Below are positions 8,979-17,803 of a stretch of 64,000 nucleotides of DNA, in pieces. The position numbers were made by a program, and so were the translations under genes. Source of the stretch: Schaalia radingae (GTDB lineage Bacteria > Actinomycetota > Actinomycetes > Actinomycetales > Actinomycetaceae). The stretch's first letter is position 1. Each line of letters starts with the position of its first letter. The stretch lies in assembly GCF_900106055.1 (NCBI RefSeq), contig NZ_LT629792.1:806001-870000 (forward strand), written 5' to 3'. The notes under the pieces are model-generated. The model did not search any database. It had not been told where the DNA came from and saw nothing but the letters and a program-made list of their open reading frames with translations.

Positions 8979-9623
8979 ATGCCAACATCACTGCCAGACA
9001 ATGCGGGACGCATCCTGGTTCCACTGGCGCGAGGAGCCATACGGCTCAGGCTGCAGGGAACACGTACCGACCAGATTGTCATGAGCTCCCTACCGGCACC
9101 GCACGACCGGCCCGAATGGCTGCAGGAGCCAGGAGCAAGCTTTGTGACGCTGACGATCAACTCTCATTTGCGAGGATGCATTGGGTCGCTTTCACCGCGC
9201 GGATCTTTGTACGACGACGTCATCCATAATGCCCTCGCAGCCGCCTTCCACGACCCGCGTTTCGATCCCCTTGACGCAACTGAATATCCGAGCATCAGCG
9301 TGGAGGTGTCGGTGCTGTCGGCCCCGGTGGCCCTGCCGGCGTTGAGTGAGAAAGCGGTGCTTGAATCGTTGCGTCCCGGAATTGACGGGGTCGTCCTGAT
9401 CGCCGGTCCGACTCGGCGCGCCACGTTCCTGCCACAGGTGTGGGACGACCTTGCGGATCCAGCTGACTTCTTCGCCCACCTCAAACGCAAGGCAGGCCTT
9501 CCCACTACCTGGTGGTCGCCGGACGCCCGAGTGGAAACCTACACGGTGCGAGCCTTCACCGACCAGGACGCGGGTGGTGACGGTGATGTGCCGGCCAGTG
9601 CGTCAGACATGACCGATCGGTAA
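8979..9623 (+). CDS. amrA: AmmeMemoRadiSam system protein A (AMMECR1 domain)
   Basis: A 214-residue AMMECR1-domain protein. The diagnostic segment LRGCIGSLSPRGSLYDDV (around residues 62-80) is near the family signature LRGCIG, and PRFDPL, ISVEVSVLS and FLPQVWDDL follow in order. The last ~20 residues are polar and likely disordered. The biochemical function of AMMECR1 proteins is unproven in bacteria. It sits between the Memo-like gene (5-base gap) and the radical SAM gene (14-base gap), so the three are probably one transcript. Confidence 0.93.
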   Translation: MPTSLPDNAGRILVPLARGAIRLRLQGTRTDQIVMSSLPAPHDRPEWLQEPGASFVTLTINSHLRGCIGSLSPRGSLYDDVIHNALAAAFHDPRFDPLDATEYPSISVEVSVLSAPVALPALSEKAVLESLRPGIDGVVLIAGPTRRATFLPQVWDDLADPADFFAHLKRKAGLPTTWWSPDARVETYTVRAFTDQDAGGDGDVPASASDMTDR

Positions 9624-9637
9624 AGCCACGCATCGCC

Positions 9638-10720
9638 ATGTCCACACCTGCACACACGATCACCGGACGCTGGCAAACACGCCTCGATGACGGTCGAGTG
9701 CGCTGTGACTTGTGCCCGCGTGCATGCAAACTGCGCGATGGGCAGCGTGGATACTGCTTTGTGCGGGAGCGTCGCGTCGCTGACATTGTGCTGTCAACCT
9801 GGGGGCGCTCCAGCGGCTTTTGCGTGGACCCCATTGAAAAGAAACCACTCGCGCACTTCTACCCTGGTACCGCTGTGCTCTCATTTGGTACCGCCGGATG
9901 CAATCTGGGATGCAGGTTCTGCCAGAACCACGAGATCTCAGCGGCTCGACAATGGGACCTCCTGGCCGAACGCGCAACGCCTCATATGGTCGCAGACGCG
10001 GCAGTGAGACATCATATTCCTGCGGTCGCATTCACGTACAACGATCCCGTGATCTACGCCGAGTATGCTATCGATACGGCTCTGGCATGCCACGAGGCGG
10101 GCGTGCGCACCGTAGCTGTGACTGCCGGCTACATTTCTCCGAAAGCTCGATCTGAGTTCTTCGCGCCTATGGACGCGGCAAATATTGACCTCAAAGGCTT
10201 CACCGAGGACATGTACTGGCATCTGACAGGCGCTCACCTGCGCGACGTCCTGGAGACGATCGCATGGGTCGCTGAGCGGGACAGCACCTGGCTGGAACTG
10301 ACAACCCTGCTGATCCCTGGACACAATGATTCATCTGAGGAAATCCGCAGCCAGTGCCGGTGGATCCTGCGTGAGTGCGGCTCTGATGTGCCTGTGCATT
10401 TTTCAGCATTCCATCCTGACCACAAAATGCGCACCACTGCACCGACTCCACCTGAGACTTTGCGCCGAGCCCGCTCCATTGCACTCGACGAAGGGCTGCA
10501 TTACGTGTACTGCGGCAATGTTCACGACATCGAAGCGGATACCACCACATGCGCCTCCTGCGGGCACGAACTCATCGTGCGCGACTGGTACCGCCTCATC
10601 AGCTACGACGTGACAGCTAACGGGACGTGTCCGGCGTGCGGGGCCAGAATTCCCGGTCGCTTCGACGAGGGCGGCCCCGGCGAAGCCTCTGCGCATTCCT
10701 TCCAGGTTGCCTTGTCATGA
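9638..10720 (+). CDS. amrS: AmmeMemoRadiSam system radical SAM enzyme
   Basis: A 360-residue radical SAM protein of the pyruvate-formate-lyase-activase-like branch. The cluster-binding motif CNLGCRFC places Cys at 88, 92 and 95 (CxxxCxxC), followed by the activase-like QNHEIS. An N-terminal Cys-rich knot (CDLCPRACKLRDGQRGYC) and C-terminal CxxC pairs (CASC, CPAC) suggest extra metal sites. It should use SAM and a 4Fe-4S cluster to generate a radical; the target is unknown. The C-terminal zinc-ribbon-like pairs are a feature of this copy that could bind zinc. Confidence 0.93.
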   Translation: MSTPAHTITGRWQTRLDDGRVRCDLCPRACKLRDGQRGYCFVRERRVADIVLSTWGRSSGFCVDPIEKKPLAHFYPGTAVLSFGTAGCNLGCRFCQNHEISAARQWDLLAERATPHMVADAAVRHHIPAVAFTYNDPVIYAEYAIDTALACHEAGVRTVAVTAGYISPKARSEFFAPMDAANIDLKGFTEDMYWHLTGAHLRDVLETIAWVAERDSTWLELTTLLIPGHNDSSEEIRSQCRWILRECGSDVPVHFSAFHPDHKMRTTAPTPPETLRRARSIALDEGLHYVYCGNVHDIEADTTTCASCGHELIVRDWYRLISYDVTANGTCPACGARIPGRFDEGGPGEASAHSFQVALS

Positions 10721-10823
10721 AACAGCTCAAGAACCGGCGCCACTACGTCCCTCGATCTATCATGTTCGAGTGAATAAGGAAGACACAAACCGCCCGGGAA
10801 GCTGCCGCATTCCTCGGAGCCAG

Positions 10824-11396
10824 ATGATCCCAGTGGGTCCGCACGAGGGTCGCTACGTGATGTATGAGCCTGTCACGCATCACGCCTATCTCACGGTAGA
10901 CAACGATGACCGTGGAGCAGCCGCACAGGGCGGGGGACTGATCGGAGCATTCCTTCTTGCGCCGCTGACGATGTGGCTGGTAACCAAGCACCCCGCTGAT
11001 TTGAGCGGCGGCGCCTACATCGCACTCTTCTGTGCCGCGACGCTGCTGGGCGGAGCGGTTGCCGCCTGGCTGTATCATGCAGGCATCCGTCAGAAGATGA
11101 ACCTGCACAGATGGAATGCGGGAGGCAACGACCTGCTGGCTGCTCGTTCACGCAACAGAGTGCGTGAGGTTTTTGCGTTCATCATCATGGTCATATTCGT
11201 GTTGCTTATTCCAGTCATGGCTTGGGCATACTTCGCGGTACCAACAGCCGCAGCGTTGACTCTGTATATCCCGGCGCTCGTCCTGTCGCCCATCTCGGTA
11301 TATGCAGTGATCAGCACCCTGCGTCTGCAGGCATGTGCTCGCAGATGGCGTGCACAGGCCGCACGCGCTGATAACAGTTCTAACAGCGCCGGCTGA
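10824..11396 (+). CDS. Hypothetical integral membrane protein (four predicted helices)
   Basis: About 190 residues from the ATG at 10824, which has a GGAG site five bases upstream. Other in-frame starts at 10770 (GTG) and 10860 (ATG) are possible. Four hydrophobic stretches are visible at roughly residues 36-53, 62-84, 112-134 and 138-160, in two hairpins separated by a basic cytosolic loop (RQKMNLHRW...RNRVRE). The tail is basic then Ser/Asn-rich. I do not recognise the family. It follows the radical SAM gene by about 100 bp and precedes the leuA leader. Confidence 0.6.
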   Translation: MIPVGPHEGRYVMYEPVTHHAYLTVDNDDRGAAAQGGGLIGAFLLAPLTMWLVTKHPADLSGGAYIALFCAATLLGGAVAAWLYHAGIRQKMNLHRWNAGGNDLLAARSRNRVREVFAFIIMVIFVLLIPVMAWAYFAVPTAAALTLYIPALVLSPISVYAVISTLRLQACARRWRAQAARADNSSNSAG

Positions 11397-11553
11397 CGCA
11401 TGAACTGACGCAGGCGCGGTGCGCATCAACAGGTTTGGCATCGTCGATTCAAACGTCAACTGCACGGGAACCGGCGTCTGACCAGCGGCGCGTAGTGTCC
11501 ACTTTGTGAAACGCGTGCGGCGCGGTGGTCCCAATCTCATTACGGTGGAGAAT

Positions 11554-11598
11554 ATGATGCAGCGCGCACTCCTGCTTATGTGCCGCGACGAGGCCTGA
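11554..11598 (+). CDS. Candidate leuA leader peptide (14 residues, Leu run)
   Basis: A 14-codon frame MMQRALLLMCRDEA with ATG ATG start and TGA stop, preceded by a GGTGGAG ribosome site 4-5 bases upstream. Three consecutive Leu codons (CTC CTG CTT) in so short a frame ahead of leuA are the classic sign of translation-dependent attenuation. The stop codon falls inside the downstream hairpin region, so ribosome position would decide which stem forms. Confidence 0.72.
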   Translation: MMQRALLLMCRDEA

Positions 11599-11620
11599 AA
11601 AGGCCGGAACCTCGTCGCGG
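11583..11620 (+). promoter_or_regulatory. leuA leader hairpins (attenuator / LEU-type element)
   Basis: CCGCGACGAGG (11583-11593) is perfectly complementary to CCTCGTCGCGG (11610-11620), an 11-bp stem. A competing inner hairpin GGCCT-GAAA-AGGCC spans 11592-11605 and shares bases with it. Actinobacterial leuA genes are known to carry a conserved leader with Leu codons and a pseudoknot called the LEU element; this looks like one, though I did not model the pseudoknot. There is no T-run, so control may be on translation or through another structure. Confidence 0.7.
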
Positions 11621-11686
11621 CGTTTGTCGACCCCGGTCAAGCCGGTTCGCCACCGGAATCGACACCAGCAGGAAAGAAGAAAGCAG

Positions 11687-13444
11687 ATGCGCACAACAGC
11701 CAACGTTCCCACACCTCAAGCCAGCCCCATGCCGGTTGACAAGTACATTCCATTCCTGGAATCCAACCCCATCGACCTGCCCACGCGCACATGGCCCACC
11801 AAGCGCATGACACGCGCCCCGCGCTGGCTGTCCACCGACCTGCGTGACGGCAACCAGGCACTGATCGAGCCGATGGATCCCACGCGCAAGCGTGCCATGT
11901 TCGATTTGCTGGTCTCACTGGGGTACAAGGAAATCGAGATTGGATTCCCAGCGGCATCGCAAACCGACTACGACTTTGTTCGCTCTCTGATTGACGATGA
12001 GGCGATCCCTGAAGACGTGACAGTGTCTGTGCTGACACAATCACGCACCGAACTCATTGAGCGCACCATCGACGCCCTCGTCGGCATTCCCCGGGCAACG
12101 GTTCACCTGTACAACGCAACGTCGCCACTGTTCCGCGAGCTCGTCTTCCGTATGGACAAGGCACAAACCGTTGACCTGGCACAAAGCGGCACTCGGGAAA
12201 TCATGGCGCGGGCAGAAAAAGTCCTCTCAGATGACACGATCTTCGGCTTCGAATACTCACCGGAAATCTTCGTGGACACGGAGCTGGACTTCGCAGCCGA
12301 AATCTGCGAAGCAGTCATGGATATCTGGCAGCCTGACGACGACCGTGAAATTGTGCTGAATCTGCCGGCAACGGTGGAGCGCGCAACGCCTAATGTGTTT
12401 GCCGACCAGATCGAATGGATGTCAACGAACCTGTCGAGGCGCGACCACATCGCGCTGTCCGTCCACCCGCATAATGACCGCGGAACGGGTGTTGCAGCAG
12501 CGGAACTGGCGTTGCTGGCCGGCGCTGACCGCGTAGAGGGATGCCTGCTTGGACAGGGCGAACGAACCGGCAACGTGGACCTGGTCAACCTCGGCCTGAA
12601 CATGATGAGCCAGGGTATCGATCCGGGTATTGACTTTTCCGACGTGGATCGCATCCGGCACACGGTGGAACACTGCACCATGATGGAAACCCCACCGCGT
12701 ATGCCCTACGTGGGGGACCTGGTTTACACGTCCTTCTCCGGATCGCACCAGGACGCCATCAAGAAGGGCTTCGAAGCCCGCAAGAAGAAAGTTGCGGAAG
12801 CTGGCGGAGATGAAAACGCTGTGCCGTGGGGCATTCCGTACCTGCCGATCGACCCGCATGACGTGGGACGTTCCTACGAGGCGATCGTGCGCGTCAACTC
12901 CCAGTCCGGCAAAGGGGGCGTCGCCTACCTCATGTCGACCGCACACCACATGGAACTGCCGCGACGCCTGCAAATCGAATTCTCACGCATCGTTCAGCGT
13001 CACACAGATTCTTTTGGCGGAGAGATCAACTCCGAAAACCTGTGGAAGATCTTCACCGACGAATACCTGCCCGCCGACAGGGCAAGTGGCCTGGCCCCGT
13101 GGGGACGCTTCGAAATGGGAGACTTCCACCTGTACACGCGCGGCAAAGAGCAGGAAGTGGAACTGCGCGGGGAAATCCTGGATCAGGGACAGCCCGTTGC
13201 CATCAGCGTCGTGGGAACCGGCCCGATCGACGCATTCGTCGCAGCTATGCACGATTTCGACCTGGATGTGCGCATCCTCGACTACTCTGAGCACGCCATG
13301 AGCCAGGGACGTGACGCCACCGCAGCCGCATATGTGGAAGCAGCGGTCGACGGCCAGATCGTCTGGGGCGTCGGCATCGATTCGTCGATCACGACTGCCA
13401 CCTACAAGGCAGTTATTTCCGCCATGAACCGCGCTTTGCGCTAA
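11687..13444 (+). CDS. leuA: 2-isopropylmalate synthase
   Basis: A 585-residue enzyme of the long actinobacterial LeuA2-type. The catalytic TIM barrel carries STDLRDGNQAL (metal-binding Asp), SVHPHNDRGTGVAAAEL and GCLLGQGERTGNVDLVNL; the C-terminal third is the LeuA dimer domain for leucine feedback. It condenses acetyl-CoA with 2-oxoisovalerate, the first committed step of leucine synthesis. The start at 11687 follows an AGGAAAGAAG site; the frame is open further upstream but without a ribosome site. The leader peptide and hairpins upstream indicate leucine-responsive control. Confidence 0.97.
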   Translation: MRTTANVPTPQASPMPVDKYIPFLESNPIDLPTRTWPTKRMTRAPRWLSTDLRDGNQALIEPMDPTRKRAMFDLLVSLGYKEIEIGFPAASQTDYDFVRSLIDDEAIPEDVTVSVLTQSRTELIERTIDALVGIPRATVHLYNATSPLFRELVFRMDKAQTVDLAQSGTREIMARAEKVLSDDTIFGFEYSPEIFVDTELDFAAEICEAVMDIWQPDDDREIVLNLPATVERATPNVFADQIEWMSTNLSRRDHIALSVHPHNDRGTGVAAAELALLAGADRVEGCLLGQGERTGNVDLVNLGLNMMSQGIDPGIDFSDVDRIRHTVEHCTMMETPPRMPYVGDLVYTSFSGSHQDAIKKGFEARKKKVAEAGGDENAVPWGIPYLPIDPHDVGRSYEAIVRVNSQSGKGGVAYLMSTAHHMELPRRLQIEFSRIVQRHTDSFGGEINSENLWKIFTDEYLPADRASGLAPWGRFEMGDFHLYTRGKEQEVELRGEILDQGQPVAISVVGTGPIDAFVAAMHDFDLDVRILDYSEHAMSQGRDATAAAYVEAAVDGQIVWGVGIDSSITTATYKAVISAMNRALR

Positions 13445-13459
13445 TAGCACATTGACGGT

Positions 13460-13493
13460 GCCGGTCGACGTGTCCTGTGGCACCTCGACCGGC
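13460..13493. terminator. Hairpin after leuA, possible terminator
   Basis: GCCGGTCGA (13460-13468) pairs with TCGACCGGC (13485-13493), a 9-bp stem. The loop can extend pairing with GGTGCC/GGCACC. No T-run follows, so its strength as an intrinsic terminator is uncertain. recO begins 19 bases later. Confidence 0.5.
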
Positions 13494-13511
13494 CTGTGAG
13501 ACAATGCGAGC

Positions 13512-14252
13512 GTGATCAGAAGCTACCGGGACCAGGCGATCGTCCTGCGCACCCACAAACTGGGGGAAGCTGACCGTATCGTCTGCCTGCTCACCAAGGA
13601 AAACGGGCAGGTACGCACGGTAGCCAAGGGAGTGCGCCGCACCACCTCGAAATTCGGTGCGCGCCTGGAACCGTTCTCACTGATCGACGTGCAGCTGCAT
13701 CGTGGCCGCACATTCGACATTGTGACGCAGGTCGAAATGCTGCGTCCCTACGGCACTCAACTGGCTTCTGACTTCGATTTGTTCGCCGCCGGAACGGTCA
13801 TGGTGGAAACAGCAGAACGCCTCACGGCCGATTCAGCTGACGGTGCACACGCTCAATACTCACTCCTGCTCGGAGCACTCCACGCGTTGGCCAACCTGCG
13901 TCACGACCCGGTCCTCGTCGTCGATTCGTATCTTCTACGCGCCCTGTCAGTGGCGGGGTGGGCACCCTCGTGCTTCGCATGCGCCAGTTGCGGCAAGCCC
14001 GGCCCGCACACGTCCTTCTCCATTTCCGAGGGTGGCGCGCTGTGCGACGAGTGCCAAAGCGAAGGGGGAGTGGCCGTCTCGGAGAACACGATGGAACTGA
14101 TGGGGCACCTCCTGGCCGGAAACTGGGATCAGGCTGACCGCACCGAAGCGTATGACCGGCAACGCGTCGCACACCTGACATCGGCGTATACGCAGTGGCA
14201 TTTGGAACGTAAGCTGCGCGCACTCCAGCTCTTCGAAAGGAAACGGGCATGA
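13512..14252 (+). CDS. recO: DNA repair protein RecO
   Basis: A 246-residue RecO. It has an N-terminal OB fold (YRDQAIVLRTHKLGEADRIV, KGVRRTTSKFGARLEPF), a helical middle, and a C-terminal Cys4 zinc finger with CFACASCGKPG and CDEC. RecO anneals SSB-coated DNA and loads RecA with RecR in gap repair. The GTG start is consistent with the family N-terminus. The stop overlaps the uppS ATG by four bases, an order common in Actinobacteria. Confidence 0.95.
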   Translation: MIRSYRDQAIVLRTHKLGEADRIVCLLTKENGQVRTVAKGVRRTTSKFGARLEPFSLIDVQLHRGRTFDIVTQVEMLRPYGTQLASDFDLFAAGTVMVETAERLTADSADGAHAQYSLLLGALHALANLRHDPVLVVDSYLLRALSVAGWAPSCFACASCGKPGPHTSFSISEGGALCDECQSEGGVAVSENTMELMGHLLAGNWDQADRTEAYDRQRVAHLTSAYTQWHLERKLRALQLFERKRA

Positions 14253-15070
14253 CATCTGCCCAGGCTCCGGTTGATCGGGCACCATCAGATCCCACTGCTC
14301 CTGTGCTCGGTCCGGGTCAGTGGTCCCAACCGGTTCCCGTTTTTGACCGCGTGCCTCGCCACGTCGCCCTCGTGATGGATGGAAATGGTCGATGGGCCAA
14401 TGCTCGCGGATTGAATCGCACGGCAGGGCATCACGCCGGAGAATACTCCCTGATGGACACGATCGCCGGTGCCATTGACGCGGGCGTGCGCTATCTGAGC
14501 GTCTACACCTTTTCGACGGAAAACTGGAAACGTTCCCCGGCTGAAGTGCGTTTCATCATGAACTACGCGCCCGATGTGCTCACGCGCAGGACGGGCCAAC
14601 TTGATGAATGGGGTGTGCGCGTGCGATGGAGTGGACGGCGACCCAAACTGTGGAAGTCCGTTATTCACGCCCTGGAAAAAGCTGAGCGCGCCACCGAATC
14701 GAACCGGACGCTCGATCTGATTTTGTGTGTCAACTACGGTGGGCGCGCCGAAATTGTGGACGCTGCACGCACGATTGCCATGGAGATTGCTGACGGGACG
14801 ATGAAGCCGGCTGGCGTGACTGAACGGACGTTTGCGCGCCACTTGTATCTGCCCGATGTGCCAGATGTCGACCTGATGATTCGCACCTCAGGCGAGCAAC
14901 GTATTTCGAACTACCTGCTCTGGCAGCTGGCGTACGCGGAGATGATGTTCGTGGATACGCCGTGGCCGCAATTTGACCGCAGTGAACTGTGGAAATGTCT
15001 GGCGTCCTACGGGAAACGTGATCGCCGTTTCGGTGGCGCCGTCAATTCACCGCACGCGCCGCTTCGGTGA
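14249..15070 (+). CDS. uppS: Isoprenyl transferase (undecaprenyl/decaprenyl diphosphate synthase family)
   Basis: A 273-residue cis-prenyltransferase. It shows the catalytic VMDGNGRWANARGL (Asp for Mg-diphosphate binding), YTFSTENWKRSP, CVNYGGRAEIVDA and RTSGEQRISNYLLWQLAYAE. It condenses isopentenyl diphosphate units onto an allylic primer to make the lipid carrier for cell-wall synthesis. About 35 extra N-terminal residues are typical of actinobacterial members. Whether the product is C50 or C55 cannot be told from sequence alone. It overlaps recO and converges on the DedA-like gene 5 bases later. Confidence 0.94.
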   Translation: MTSAQAPVDRAPSDPTAPVLGPGQWSQPVPVFDRVPRHVALVMDGNGRWANARGLNRTAGHHAGEYSLMDTIAGAIDAGVRYLSVYTFSTENWKRSPAEVRFIMNYAPDVLTRRTGQLDEWGVRVRWSGRRPKLWKSVIHALEKAERATESNRTLDLILCVNYGGRAEIVDAARTIAMEIADGTMKPAGVTERTFARHLYLPDVPDVDLMIRTSGEQRISNYLLWQLAYAEMMFVDTPWPQFDRSELWKCLASYGKRDRRFGGAVNSPHAPLR

Positions 15071-15075
15071 GCGTC

Positions 15076-15615
15076 CTACTGTGCTGATACCGGGGATTCC
15101 TCGCACGTCAGGACTTCCTGAGGTGCCGCTTTGGGGTGCGAGCGACGATAAATGAGCCAGCTGGCCAGAATAATCACCGCCAGAGCGATCCCGATCCATG
15201 CAATCGGAGAGCCTGCGATTGCGCCGATGGCAGCGACCCACACAGCCAGCAGTCCCAGCCCGTACATGATCGACCACGCTACGCACCCGGGAAGCATCGC
15301 GAGGGTATAGGTGCGCCACTTCAACCGGACAACTCCGGCACCGGCATTGACCGCTGTCTGAACACCGACGGTGAGGAAGCACAGTGGGATGATCAAAAGT
15401 CCCCATTTTTCGAGCAGTTCTGCACCGCGGCGGGGAACAGGCCCGTTAAACCAGCGGGCGATCGCGCCGATGAGGCCGGAGTGTCCGTCACCTTTCAGGG
15501 CGCCCGCGGCGGCGCCTCGACCAAGCCAATAGGTGCCCTGGGCGCGCAAGAAGACGACAAAGAACAGGAAGATGAAAAGAGGCAGCCCGCTTGAGGCCCA
15601 CTGGGGAACTGGCAT
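15076..15615 (-). CDS. DedA-family (SNARE-associated) membrane protein
   Basis: A 179-residue membrane protein with hydrophobic stretches near residues 10-25, 75-95, 105-135 and 140-160. The segments FVVFLRAQGTYWLGRGAA, LTVGVQTAVNAGAGVVRL and YTLAMLPGCVAWSIMYGLG match the DedA pattern. DedA proteins move undecaprenyl phosphate or phospholipids across the membrane in better studied bacteria; that role here is only inferred. It begins one base inside the stop of the Fur-like gene, so it is translationally coupled to the zinc regulator. Confidence 0.78.
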   Translation of the reverse strand: MPVPQWASSGLPLFIFLFFVVFLRAQGTYWLGRGAAAGALKGDGHSGLIGAIARWFNGPVPRRGAELLEKWGLLIIPLCFLTVGVQTAVNAGAGVVRLKWRTYTLAMLPGCVAWSIMYGLGLLAVWVAAIGAIAGSPIAWIGIALAVIILASWLIYRRSHPKAAPQEVLTCEESPVSAQ

Positions 15616-16016
15616 CAGTCCTCGTCATCCTCAACAGCGCTGCACTCAGAGCACAGACCGAATACTTCGAGCGAATGGGCAACCTCAGTGAAGCCGTGCT
15701 GCGAGGCGATCTGAGAAATCCAGGATTCTGCTTCGCTGACTTCGATCTCTTCAGTGTGACCGCAGTTGCGGCACACCAGGTGGTGGTGGTGGCCTTCATC
15801 TTCGCACAGACGGAACATCGATTCGCCATCGTCCATGCGCAGGACATCGACGACATTCATCTCAGCCAGTGCCTGCAGATTGCGGTAGACCGTCGCTAGG
15901 CCGACGCGCTGCCCCTGATTTGTCAGGTCGTCGTAGATCCGCTGTGCGGAACGAAAGTCCTTGTCACGACGCAGCTCGTTAAAGACGGATTGACGTTGCC
16001 GAGTCATCCGCTGCAC
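15615..16016 (-). CDS. zur: Fur-family regulator, probably zinc uptake regulator Zur
   Basis: A 133-residue Fur-family protein with an N-terminal winged helix (MTRQRQSVFNELRR, VGLATVYRNLQALAEMNVVDVLR) and a C-terminal metal domain with GHHHHLVCRNCGHTEEIEV plus a second Cys pair (GLCSEC). The two CxxC pairs form the structural zinc site and the His cluster the sensory site. Zur rather than Fur is inferred from the adjacent znuABC genes and the Zur-like box before znuA. GTG at 16016 is chosen for the AGGGGG site 5 bases upstream. It lies 77 bp downstream of znuB on the same strand. Confidence 0.9.
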   Translation of the reverse strand: MQRMTRQRQSVFNELRRDKDFRSAQRIYDDLTNQGQRVGLATVYRNLQALAEMNVVDVLRMDDGESMFRLCEDEGHHHHLVCRNCGHTEEIEVSEAESWISQIASQHGFTEVAHSLEVFGLCSECSAVEDDED

Positions 16017-16093
16017 GATGTCCCCCTCTTGCCGACCCTGAAGTAAATCTTCTCGTTCTTGGAAGCATACAGGGTTGAGGCGAGAAATGGAGA

Positions 16094-17068
16094 TTACAGT
16101 GTGTCATCTGCTGGTGGTGTGCCCATCCGATCGGGGGAGTCAGGATGCGCCGAATGAGCGTGAGGATCACCGGCAATCAGATGTGTATGTCCGCCGGTGA
16201 CCTGGAGGCGTCGCCCTCGTCGAATACCGTCAATGGCAGCCTTGATGACGAATCCGAGGATGTATACGACGATAGCTGCCACCACGATGAGTGCGCCGGG
16301 GGAGACATCCACGAAGTAGGTCACCACAAGGCCGCCGACACATAGCACGGTTCCCAGAGCCATTGCGCAGGCCATTGTGGAGCGGAAGGAACGGGTGACG
16401 AGTTGCGCGATTGCGACCGGGACGATCATCAGGGCCGACACCAGGAGCGAGCCCACGACGCGCATCGCAACTGCGACAGTTAACGCCGACAGGATCGCGA
16501 TGAGGATGGACAGGGCAGCCACCGGAAGGCCGGTTGAGTGCGCGAAGTCCTCATCATCGGTCACTGCGTACAGTGCAGGAGAGAATCCCAGGCCAATGAG
16601 CAATATGAGTGCACATAGCGCGCCGATCAGATAGACGTCACCCCATTGCACTGTTGAGATGGATCCGAATAGATACGAGTTCAACTGTGTGGACGTTCCA
16701 CCTGCCAGACCGATCAGCAGGACGCCGGTGGCGATGCCTCCGTAGAACAACATGGCGAGGGCAACGTCGGCACTGGTGCGGCCACTGAGCCTGACGACTT
16801 CGATCGTCACCGCGCCCAGGATTGATACGACAAGGGCGCCCGGCAATGCCCATTGATCAGAAGGCGTCACGTTTGCAGCTGTCCCGGCGATCCAGCCCAG
16901 AGCCACACCCGTCAGCGAGACGTGCCCGATGCCGTCTCCCAGCATCGCCATGCGGCGATGTACCAGGTAGGTGCCGACGATGGGTGCGCACAGTCCGACC
17001 AGCAGCGCTGCCAGCAGGGAGCGGAGCATCAGTGGGGATGTGAAAAGGTCGGCGAGTGCCTCATCCAT
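16094..17068 (-). CDS. znuB: Zinc/manganese ABC transporter permease (ZnuB-like)
   Basis: A 324-residue ABC-3 family permease with about eight to nine membrane helices. Family segments are GTYLVHRRMAMLGDGIGHVS near the N-terminus, FGSISTVQWGDV in the middle and MRVVGSLLVSALMIVPVAIAQ near the core. The C-terminal tail is His-rich (TGGHTHLIAGDPHAHSAHP), a common metal-handling feature. The ATG at 17068 is used because it overlaps the ATPase gene end by 8 bases (coupled translation); the longer frame would add a low-complexity Pro/Arg segment. Confidence 0.92.
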   Translation of the reverse strand: MDEALADLFTSPLMLRSLLAALLVGLCAPIVGTYLVHRRMAMLGDGIGHVSLTGVALGWIAGTAANVTPSDQWALPGALVVSILGAVTIEVVRLSGRTSADVALAMLFYGGIATGVLLIGLAGGTSTQLNSYLFGSISTVQWGDVYLIGALCALILLIGLGFSPALYAVTDDEDFAHSTGLPVAALSILIAILSALTVAVAMRVVGSLLVSALMIVPVAIAQLVTRSFRSTMACAMALGTVLCVGGLVVTYFVDVSPGALIVVAAIVVYILGFVIKAAIDGIRRGRRLQVTGGHTHLIAGDPHAHSAHPDSPDRMGTPPADDTL

Positions 17069-17795
17069 GATGGCTCGCCTCCTCGGTCGATGCCGGTTGT
17101 GGGGCGTCGTCGTAGGTGATGTGGCCGGCGGCAATGGTGATTTGACGATCCAGGAGGGGGCGTAGTTCCCCTAGCTCATGCAGGACCAACACAATGGTGG
17201 TGCCCCCGTCCTTGGCTGACTGCACGATCGACGCCAGGCGTTGGCGCGAAACCGAATCGATTCCAGTTAGCGGCTCATCCATGATGAGAAAATCCGGGTG
17301 GCGCACCAGGGCGCGCGCAATGTTGACGCGCTGACGCTGCCCACCCGACAGGATGGAGACCGGATCGTTTGCGCGATGTGCGAGCCCGACCAGTTCCAGA
17401 GCACCGAGCGCTTTGCGTCGATCGGAGCGTGACAGCCAGAATTTTCGAGGCCCCAGTAAACCTGAGGCGACAACTTCACGCGCATTGGAGGCGACGCCGC
17501 CGCCTGCGCGTGAATATTGCGGGACGTAGCCGATGCGCGACCATGGTCGCTTGCCGTGCGCACTGACCTGCATGCCGAACAGTGACATGCTGCCACGTGT
17601 CACCGGTGCGGTGCCAAGGATCGCGTGTACCAGCGTGGACTTGCCGGAACCGTTGGCACCCGTCACGGCGAGCGTTTGTCCGGCGGGTATATCCAGGTTA
17701 ATGCCGTGCAGGATGAGGGTGTCATCCCACGCGACATGCAGGTCACGCATGCTGACGGCAAGAGTGGTCATGTCAGACGCATCGGGGCAGGTCAT
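17061..17795 (-). CDS. znuC: Zinc ABC transporter ATP-binding protein (ZnuC-like)
   Basis: A 244-residue ABC ATPase: Walker A TGANGSGKST, Q-loop VPQYSR, signature SILSGGQRQRVNIARAL, Walker B FLIMDEPLTGID and switch His VLHELGE. The pairing with a ZnuB-like permease and a His-rich ZnuA points to zinc. The start is not certain: ATG at 17795, eight bases after the znuA stop, is used; ATG 17771 or TTG 17813 are alternatives, and none has a strong ribosome site. Confidence 0.93.
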   Translation of the reverse strand: MTCPDASDMTTLAVSMRDLHVAWDDTLILHGINLDIPAGQTLAVTGANGSGKSTLVHAILGTAPVTRGSMSLFGMQVSAHGKRPWSRIGYVPQYSRAGGGVASNAREVVASGLLGPRKFWLSRSDRRKALGALELVGLAHRANDPVSILSGGQRQRVNIARALVRHPDFLIMDEPLTGIDSVSRQRLASIVQSAKDGGTTIVLVLHELGELRPLLDRQITIAAGHITYDDAPQPASTEEASHHG

Positions 17796-17803
17796 TGCGG
17801 GGG

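Noticed and set aside
13460..13493. leuA downstream hairpin as a riboswitch for recO
   Set aside because: A simple 9-bp stem with no conserved aptamer features; more likely a terminator or processing site.
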